Assembly (NCBI RefSeq): GCF_008705135.1 | Contig: NZ_CP023694.1 | Coordinates: 4,879,001-4,943,000 of the forward strand | Direction: 5' to 3' | DNA length: 64,000 bases | Source of the DNA: Streptomyces coeruleorubidus | GTDB lineage: Bacteria; Actinomycetota; Actinomycetes; Streptomycetales; Streptomycetaceae | Shown here: one piece after another, positions 59,237 to 64,000 of the stretch | Position numbering within the stretch: the first letter of the stretch is position 1 | Layout: every line of letters starts with the position of its first letter | Program-made: the position numbers and the translations under genes | The notes under the pieces: model-generated | Told to the model about the DNA's origin: nothing | Database searches by the model: none | The model's input: the letters and a program-made list of their open reading frames with translations, nothing else

Positions 59237-61288
59237 ATGGCACACCGCACCCGTAAGAGAAGGCTCCTCGGGGCCATCGGCGTCACCGCCGTGGCGACCG
59301 GAACCATCCTGGCCACCACCACCCTGCCCGCCGCGCACGCCGAGCCCGCCGCTCAGGCGGCCGGGGTCACCGTCCGCCCCGACCCCTCCTACAAGCAGGA
59401 GAAGTTCGAAGGCTGGGGCACGAGCCTGGTCTGGTTCGCCAACGCTACCGGCGACTACCCGCCCGCCGTCCGCGAGAAGCTCTACAAGCTCCTCTTCGGC
59501 GACGAGGGCCTCGCGCTGAACATCGCCCGCTACAACATCGGCGGCGGCAACGCCCCGGACGTCAAGGACTACCTGCGGGCCGGCGGCGCGGTCGAGGGCT
59601 GGTGGAAGGCCCCGGCGGGCACCACCCGCGAGGACGTCGACTGGTGGGACGCCGAGGACCCGGCCGACTGGAACAGACACGCCGACAAGACGCAGCGCTG
59701 GTGGGTCGACCGCATCAAGAAGGACATCACCCACTGGGAGACCTTCAGCAACTCCCCGCCCTGGTTCATGACCGAGAGCGGCTACGTCTCCGGCAACTTC
59801 GACGCGGGCAAGGACCAGCTGAAGCCCGAGTCCGTCGAGGACTTCGCCAAGTACCTGGTGGGCGCGACCGAGCGGCTGGAGAAGGCGCACGGCATCAAGG
59901 TCGACACGCTCGACCCGTTCAACGAGCCGAACACCAACTACTGGGGCACCAAGCTCGGCCCGGACGGCGAGCCGACCGGAGGCCGCCAGGAGGGCGCCCA
60001 CATGGGCCCCGAGCTCCAGCAGAAGGTGCTCCGCGCGCTCGCCCCCGTCCTGGAGAAGTCCAGGAGCGGCGCGGAGATATCCGCCATGGACGAGACCAAC
60101 CCCGGCACCTTCGCCACCAACTGGAACTCCTACCCCCAGGAGGTCCGTGACCTGGTCGCCCAGATGAACGTCCACACCTACGGCACCGGCCAGCGCACCA
60201 CCGTCCGCGACCTGGCCAAGGCCGCCGACAAGCCGCTGTGGATGAGCGAGGTCGAGGGCGACTGGGGCGACGGCCAGAGCTTCACGGACATGCGACCCGG
60301 CCTGGGCCTGGCCCAGCGCATCGTCGACGACCTGCGTGAACTGGAGCCCCGCGCCTGGGTGTTCTGGCAGCCCGTCGAGGACTACGACAACATGAAGCCG
60401 GGCGGCGAGTCCGCGAAGGGCGGCAACTGGGGCGAGATCCAGCTCCCGTTCAGCTGCACCTCCAAGGACACGCTCAAGACCTGCCCCGTCTACACCAACA
60501 CCAAGTTCGACACGGCCCGCAACTTCACGCACTTCATCAAGCCCGGCGACCGGCTGATCAAGACGGACGACACCTCCAGCACCGCGGCGGTCTCCCGCAA
60601 GGGCGACGCGGCGACGGTCGTCCACGTCAACAGCGCCACCGAGTCCCGTGAGGTCACCCTCGACCTGTCGAAGTTCGGCCGGGTCTCCTCCCGCGCCACC
60701 GTCACCCCCGTGGTGACCAGCGCCGACGGCAAGCTGGAGAAGCAGAAGGCGGTCCGGGTCTCCGGCAAGCAGGCCACGGTCACCGTGCCGGCCCAGTCGG
60801 TGACGTCCCTCCTCGTCAAGGGCGTGTCCGGCGTCGCCAAGGACGCGGCCGAGCTGAAGAAGGGCCACACCTACCGGCTGACCGGCGTCCAGAGCGGCAA
60901 GGACCTCACCCTCGCCGACAACGGCACGGGTCTGGTCATCAAGAGCGCCAACGCCGCCGACCCGAGCGGTCAGCAGTGGCGGGTGGAGCAGATCCGCGGC
61001 ACGGACAACCGCAAGCGGTACGTCTTCACCGAGACCGCGTCGGACAAGCGCCTGGCCGTGCGCGACGGCGCCCTGGTCGCCGAGCCCGACGAGGGCCGCC
61101 GCGACAAGGCCACCGAGTGGATCATGTCCACGACCGGCGACGGCACCTGGACCCTGGTCAACGCCGCCACCGGCCAGCTCCCGGACGTCGGGGGCCAGTC
61201 CACGAACGAAGGCGCCTCGGTCGGCCTCTGGCAGCCGAACTCCGGCTCCAACCAGCGCTGGAAGGTGACGGACGTGACGGCTGACTAG
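59237..61288 (+). CDS. Secreted GH30 glycoside hydrolase with ricin-type lectin domain
   Basis: A 683-residue enzyme with a signal peptide (1-35, ending AHA-EP). The barrel begins FEGWGTSLVWFANATGDY and carries the acid/base Glu230 (DPFNEPNTNYW) and the nucleophile in LWMSEVEGDWG (Glu338). A beta domain follows to about 555, then a C-terminal beta-trefoil (about 565-683) with QQWRVEQI and NQRWKV repeats. This matches endo-beta-1,6-galactanases of the GH30 family. It acts on plant arabinogalactan outside the cell. The ATG at 59237 has GAGCTGGAG upstream. Confidence 0.9.
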   Translation: MAHRTRKRRLLGAIGVTAVATGTILATTTLPAAHAEPAAQAAGVTVRPDPSYKQEKFEGWGTSLVWFANATGDYPPAVREKLYKLLFGDEGLALNIARYNIGGGNAPDVKDYLRAGGAVEGWWKAPAGTTREDVDWWDAEDPADWNRHADKTQRWWVDRIKKDITHWETFSNSPPWFMTESGYVSGNFDAGKDQLKPESVEDFAKYLVGATERLEKAHGIKVDTLDPFNEPNTNYWGTKLGPDGEPTGGRQEGAHMGPELQQKVLRALAPVLEKSRSGAEISAMDETNPGTFATNWNSYPQEVRDLVAQMNVHTYGTGQRTTVRDLAKAADKPLWMSEVEGDWGDGQSFTDMRPGLGLAQRIVDDLRELEPRAWVFWQPVEDYDNMKPGGESAKGGNWGEIQLPFSCTSKDTLKTCPVYTNTKFDTARNFTHFIKPGDRLIKTDDTSSTAAVSRKGDAATVVHVNSATESREVTLDLSKFGRVSSRATVTPVVTSADGKLEKQKAVRVSGKQATVTVPAQSVTSLLVKGVSGVAKDAAELKKGHTYRLTGVQSGKDLTLADNGTGLVIKSANAADPSGQQWRVEQIRGTDNRKRYVFTETASDKRLAVRDGALVAEPDEGRRDKATEWIMSTTGDGTWTLVNAATGQLPDVGGQSTNEGASVGLWQPNSGSNQRWKVTDVTAD

Positions 61289-61438
61289 CCCTTCGTCCCG
61301 CACACGCCCATAAGACGCCCTCGGCCCGCCGCACCGCATGGTGACGGCCGGGTCGGGGGCGCGGCTGTGCGGCGAAGGGTGCGGAGTCTGGCCGGATGAT
61401 CCGTTGTCCGTGCCTGTGCCGTGCAGCACGATGCGGGG

Positions 61439-62308
61439 ATGCGTTTCTCGGTCAACATCCCGAACTTCGGTGACTTCGCCGATCCCAGGACCGTGGCGAA
61501 GGTGGCCGTGGCGGTGGAAGAGGCAGGGTGGGACGGGCTGTTCGTCTGGGACCACGTGGTGCACCGCGAGCACGAGGACAGGCCGTTCGGGGATCCCTGG
61601 ATGCTGCTGACCGCCGCCGCGCTGGCGACGTCCCGGATCAGGCTCGGCACCCTGGTGACTCCGGTCGCCCGGCGGCGTCCGCAGCAGCTCGCCCGTCAGG
61701 TGGCGACCCTGGACGCCGTGAGCGGGGGCCGGGTCACGTTCGGCGCGGGGCTGGGCGGGCCCGTCGAGGACGAGTACGCCAGCTTTGGCGACACCACGGA
61801 CACCAAGGTGCTGGCCGAGCGGCTGGACGAAGGCCTGGAGCTGCTCCGCCGATACTGGTCGGGCGAGCCGGTGCACCACGACGGACGGCACTACCGGGTC
61901 CGGGACGTGACGCTGCTGCCCGCCACGGTGCAACGTCCCCGGCCGCCGGTCTGGGTCGCCGGCTTCTGGCCCAACCGCCCGCCCATGCGCCGGGCCGCCC
62001 GCTGGGACGGTGTCGTTCCCCTGTTCACCGACGCCAGGCACGGTCACGTGCCGCCCCTCGACCAGGTCCGTGACCTCGTCGCCTACGTCCGTGGGCAGCG
62101 CGAGGGCGGCCCGTCCGAAGCTCCCTTCGAGATCGTCCTCGGCGGTGCCACGCCGGGCGGCGACGTGGAGCGGACCCGTGATGTGATCGGGCCGTTGGCC
62201 GAGGCCGGAGCCACCTGGTGGGACGAGCGGCAGATCCAGACCAGCGAGTCGATCGACCGGCTCGCACCGGTGCTGCGCCGGATCGAGCAGGGCCCGCCCA
62301 GCTTGTAG
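61439..62308 (+). CDS. LLM-class flavin-dependent oxidoreductase
   Basis: A 289-residue luciferase-like monooxygenase. It begins MRFSVNIPNFGDFADPRTVAKVAVAVEEAGWDGLFVWDHV and has SRIRLGTLVTPVARRRPQQLARQVATLDAVSGGRVTFGAGLG, the F420/FMN-binding core of the family. The C-terminal part has EAGATWWDERQ. The ATG at 61439 has a weak ribosome site; upstream in-frame codons are unlikely. Substrate unknown; it stands between GH30 and TetR. Confidence 0.85.
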   Translation: MRFSVNIPNFGDFADPRTVAKVAVAVEEAGWDGLFVWDHVVHREHEDRPFGDPWMLLTAAALATSRIRLGTLVTPVARRRPQQLARQVATLDAVSGGRVTFGAGLGGPVEDEYASFGDTTDTKVLAERLDEGLELLRRYWSGEPVHHDGRHYRVRDVTLLPATVQRPRPPVWVAGFWPNRPPMRRAARWDGVVPLFTDARHGHVPPLDQVRDLVAYVRGQREGGPSEAPFEIVLGGATPGGDVERTRDVIGPLAEAGATWWDERQIQTSESIDRLAPVLRRIEQGPPSL

Positions 62309-62381
62309 CAGGCGACCTCAGCCGCTCTCCCCGTGTCCGTCCGGAGACGACTTGGCGGTGAGGGGGGCCTGCGCCGAGTCC

Positions 62382-63002
62382 TCAACCCCGCTCGGCGACG
62401 TCGATCATCCGCAGCGCGCGCGTGATGGTCTCCGCGAGGGACGGCCCCCTCACTCCGTCGGACCGCAGGGCCCAGTCCTCCACCGCGACGCGCATCGCGG
62501 TGTTCAGCACGCCCGCTTCCACCCGGACCGCGAAATCGCCGGCGGGCCGGCCCGTACGGTCGGAGATCATCGCGGCGAACGCGGCTTCCGCGTCGTAGTG
62601 GGCCTCCAGCCACACCGCCCGCAGCCCGGGCTCGTCACGGCACAGCCGCAGCAGATCGCGCAGTGCCCGCAGGCGCGGTGCGGTGTCGTCGTCGTAGCGG
62701 ATGCCCAGGATCGCCTCGGCGAGCGAGTCGTGAGTGCTCCCGCTGTCGCGCAGATGGTCCGTCAGCAGTTCGAGGCCCGTGGTGAGCAGGGGGCGTACGC
62801 ACTCCTCCTTGGAGCGGAAGTACCGCCACAGCGTGCGCGTCGACACCCCTGCCGCGGAGGCGATGTCCTCCGCCGTGACCGCCGCCACGCCCTTCGCGGC
62901 GAAGAGCCGGACCGCCTCCTCGGCGATCTCCATACGCGTCTCGGCGCGTCGCCGCTCCGTCAGTGGTGGCCGGCCCGTGGCCCCACCCGATCGTCCGGCC
63001 AT
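62382..63002 (-). CDS. TetR-family transcriptional repressor
   Basis: A 206-residue regulator: N-terminal helix-turn-helix (IAEEAVRLFAAKGVAAVTAEDIASAAGVSTRTLWRYFRSKEE) and a helical ligand-binding domain. It is divergent from an SDR gene 160 bases away, its likely target. ATG 63002. Confidence 0.9.
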   Translation of the reverse strand: MAGRSGGATGRPPLTERRRAETRMEIAEEAVRLFAAKGVAAVTAEDIASAAGVSTRTLWRYFRSKEECVRPLLTTGLELLTDHLRDSGSTHDSLAEAILGIRYDDDTAPRLRALRDLLRLCRDEPGLRAVWLEAHYDAEAAFAAMISDRTGRPAGDFAVRVEAGVLNTAMRVAVEDWALRSDGVRGPSLAETITRALRMIDVAERG

Positions 63003-63094
63003 GCGCCCTCCTCGACTTGCCGCGCGCCCACTCTATTTTACGTCGAGCCCTGCCTTCATGGCGTGAAACGACCTGTTGGCACTCCGCGTCTTTA

Positions 63095-63109
63095 TGTCGC
63101 ACTGAGACA
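63095..63109. promoter_or_regulatory. Imperfect TetR-type dyad before the SDR gene
   Basis: TGTC-GCACTGA-GACA is an imperfect inverted repeat in an AT-rich part of the TetR-SDR divergent region, just upstream of TACTGT (63118-63123), a possible -10 box. It is a plausible operator. Confidence 0.4.
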
Positions 63110-63161
63110 AAAACCAGTACTGTGCCTGACGCCGGGTCAACGCGACGAGCAGAGGAGCGCC

Positions 63162-63932
63162 ATGGGTGCCACGGGTCTGTCGGGCAAGAGCGTCATCGTC
63201 ACCGGAGCCGCCTCCGGCATCGGCCGCGCCACCGCCCTGCGGTTCGCCGAGGAGGGAGCGCGGGTCGTGGTCGCCGACCTGAACGCCGCGGGGGCCAAGA
63301 GCGTCGTCGGTGCCATCGAGTCCGCCGGAGGAACGGCCGTCGCCGTCACGGGCGACCTGAGCGACAGCGCCGTCGTCGACGCGGTCGTGGCCGCCGCGGT
63401 CGACACCTTCGGCGGCATCGACGTGCTGGTCAACAACGCCGGAGTCATGGACAGCATGTCCGCCGCCGCGGACGTCACGGACGCCGAGTGGGAGCGGGTC
63501 CTGCGGATCAACCTCACCGCACCGTTCCTGCTGACCCGTGCCGCCCTGCCGCACATGATCGCGGCGGGCGGCGGCGCCATCGTCAACACCGCGTCCGAGG
63601 CGGCGCTGCGCGGCAGCGCGGCCGGCACGGCGTACACCGCCTCCAAGCACGGCGTCCTCGGGCTCACCCGCTCCCTCGCGGTGATGTACCGGGACCAGGG
63701 CATCCGCACCAACGCCATAGCCCCGGGCGGCACGGCCACCGACATCACCGCCGATGTCCACATCGACCGGGAGGCCCACGGACCGGCCGTCGTCGGCAGG
63801 CACTTCGTCAACATGGGCCGCATCTGCGAACCGGAGGAGCAGGCAGCCGCCATCGTGTATCTCGCCTCCGACGCGGCGAGCGGCGTCAACGGCGTCGTCC
63901 TGCCGGTGGACAACGCCTGGGCCGCCGTCTGA
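63162..63932 (+). CDS. Short-chain dehydrogenase/reductase
   Basis: A 256-residue SDR. The cofactor motif TGAASGIGRA (residues 14-23), Asp in VVADLNAAG (NAD preference), NNAG at about 91-94, and the catalytic Ser...YTASK motif (YTASKHGVLGL) are all present. It oxidises or reduces a hydroxyl or keto group. The ATG at 63162 has AGAGGAG upstream. After the stop, five GCCCC-type repeats run to about 63980, then AGAGGAAGAGG, the ribosome site of a gene that begins outside. Confidence 0.95.
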   Translation: MGATGLSGKSVIVTGAASGIGRATALRFAEEGARVVVADLNAAGAKSVVGAIESAGGTAVAVTGDLSDSAVVDAVVAAAVDTFGGIDVLVNNAGVMDSMSAAADVTDAEWERVLRINLTAPFLLTRAALPHMIAAGGGAIVNTASEAALRGSAAGTAYTASKHGVLGLTRSLAVMYRDQGIRTNAIAPGGTATDITADVHIDREAHGPAVVGRHFVNMGRICEPEEQAAAIVYLASDAASGVNGVVLPVDNAWAAV

Positions 63933-64000
63933 TCGCCCCACGGCGCCCCGCTATGCCCCACTGCGCCCCACGACGCCCCACGAGAGGAAGAGGACACCCA

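Noticed and set aside
57932..62047. A 1371-codon minus-strand open frame running across the GH30 and oxidoreductase genes
   Set aside because: Only its C-terminal 348 codons match LacI. The rest is the antisense of real genes and has no family-like motifs; long antisense frames are common at this GC content.
1..64000. tRNA, rRNA, insertion sequences, phage or integrative-element genes
   Set aside because: I looked for cloverleaf-like sequences, transposase or integrase motifs and terminal repeats and saw none convincing; a covariance-model search would be needed to exclude small RNAs.

Overview
The window is high-GC actinobacterial chromosome, almost certainly Streptomyces. The signs are extreme third-position GC, frequent GTG starts, many Tat and Sec secreted proteins, LAxTG sortase signals, an XRE/DUF397/ATPase trio, a SARP regulator, several ECF sigma factors and one rare TTA (bldA-type) codon. 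I see no tRNA, rRNA, CRISPR array, insertion sequence or prophage. It reads as accessory or arm-like chromosome rich in secreted enzymes and small regulatory cassettes.

Layout. 1-2 kb: tail of an unknown gene, a tiny membrane protein, then a divergent anti-sigma-like ATPase and an XRE-DUF5753/DUF397 pair. 2-7 kb: a secreted beta-propeller/Ig protein, a HAD phosphatase, a LysE exporter, and an MBL-fold hydrolase divergent from an HxlR regulator. 7-12 kb: an XRE-TPR regulator with a TTA codon, a permease/TIGR03943 pair, a GAF-ANTAR protein and a lipoprotein. 12.4-13.9 kb: a threonine-rich leader peptide, mutually exclusive hairpins and an editing-domain-less threonyl-tRNA synthetase. I regard this as the most interesting system in the window. 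14-23.5 kb: nucleoside hydrolase, an AAA/DUF234 ATPase behind tandem palindromes, a LAETG surface protein, a GH13 glucosidase, a tandem 132-bp duplication, small secreted or lipid-anchored proteins and a secreted metalloprotease. 23.9-28 kb: a frameshifted GT87-type membrane glycosyltransferase, a glycine-rich LASTG surface protein and a TerB protein.

28-32.6 kb is a beta-lactam-themed island: a LysR regulator coupled to a beta-lactamase-like hydrolase, divergent from a penicillin-binding protein and a class A beta-lactamase, with a palindrome between them. 32.7-38.3 kb: DUF952, DUF4328, an RlmA/TlrB-like methyltransferase, a secreted pectate-lyase-like enzyme, a CtaG-like protein and a methyltransferase. 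38.3-40.4 kb: an overlapping operon of surface protein, class F-like sortase, ECF sigma factor and membrane protein. 40.5-44.6 kb: an MMPL exporter with a two-component system. 44.7-51 kb: GH97, a secreted tripeptidase-like hydrolase and an ECF42-type sigma factor coupled to a YCII/DGPF protein. 52-57.5 kb: a SARP-CGNR fusion regulator, a proline iminopeptidase divergent from a MarR regulator, an erythromycin-esterase-family protein and an amidohydrolase. 57.6-64 kb: a frameshifted two-cysteine secreted peptide, a LacI regulator divergent from a GH30 enzyme with a perfect operator between them, a flavin-dependent oxidoreductase, and a TetR/SDR divergent pair.

Themes. Plant-polysaccharide enzymes (pectate lyase, GH97, GH30) carry LacI-type operators, and two of them share one operator sequence. 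Many regulators sit divergent from their likely target. Two genes are broken by one extra base in a G run, which could be real mutation or residual sequencing error.
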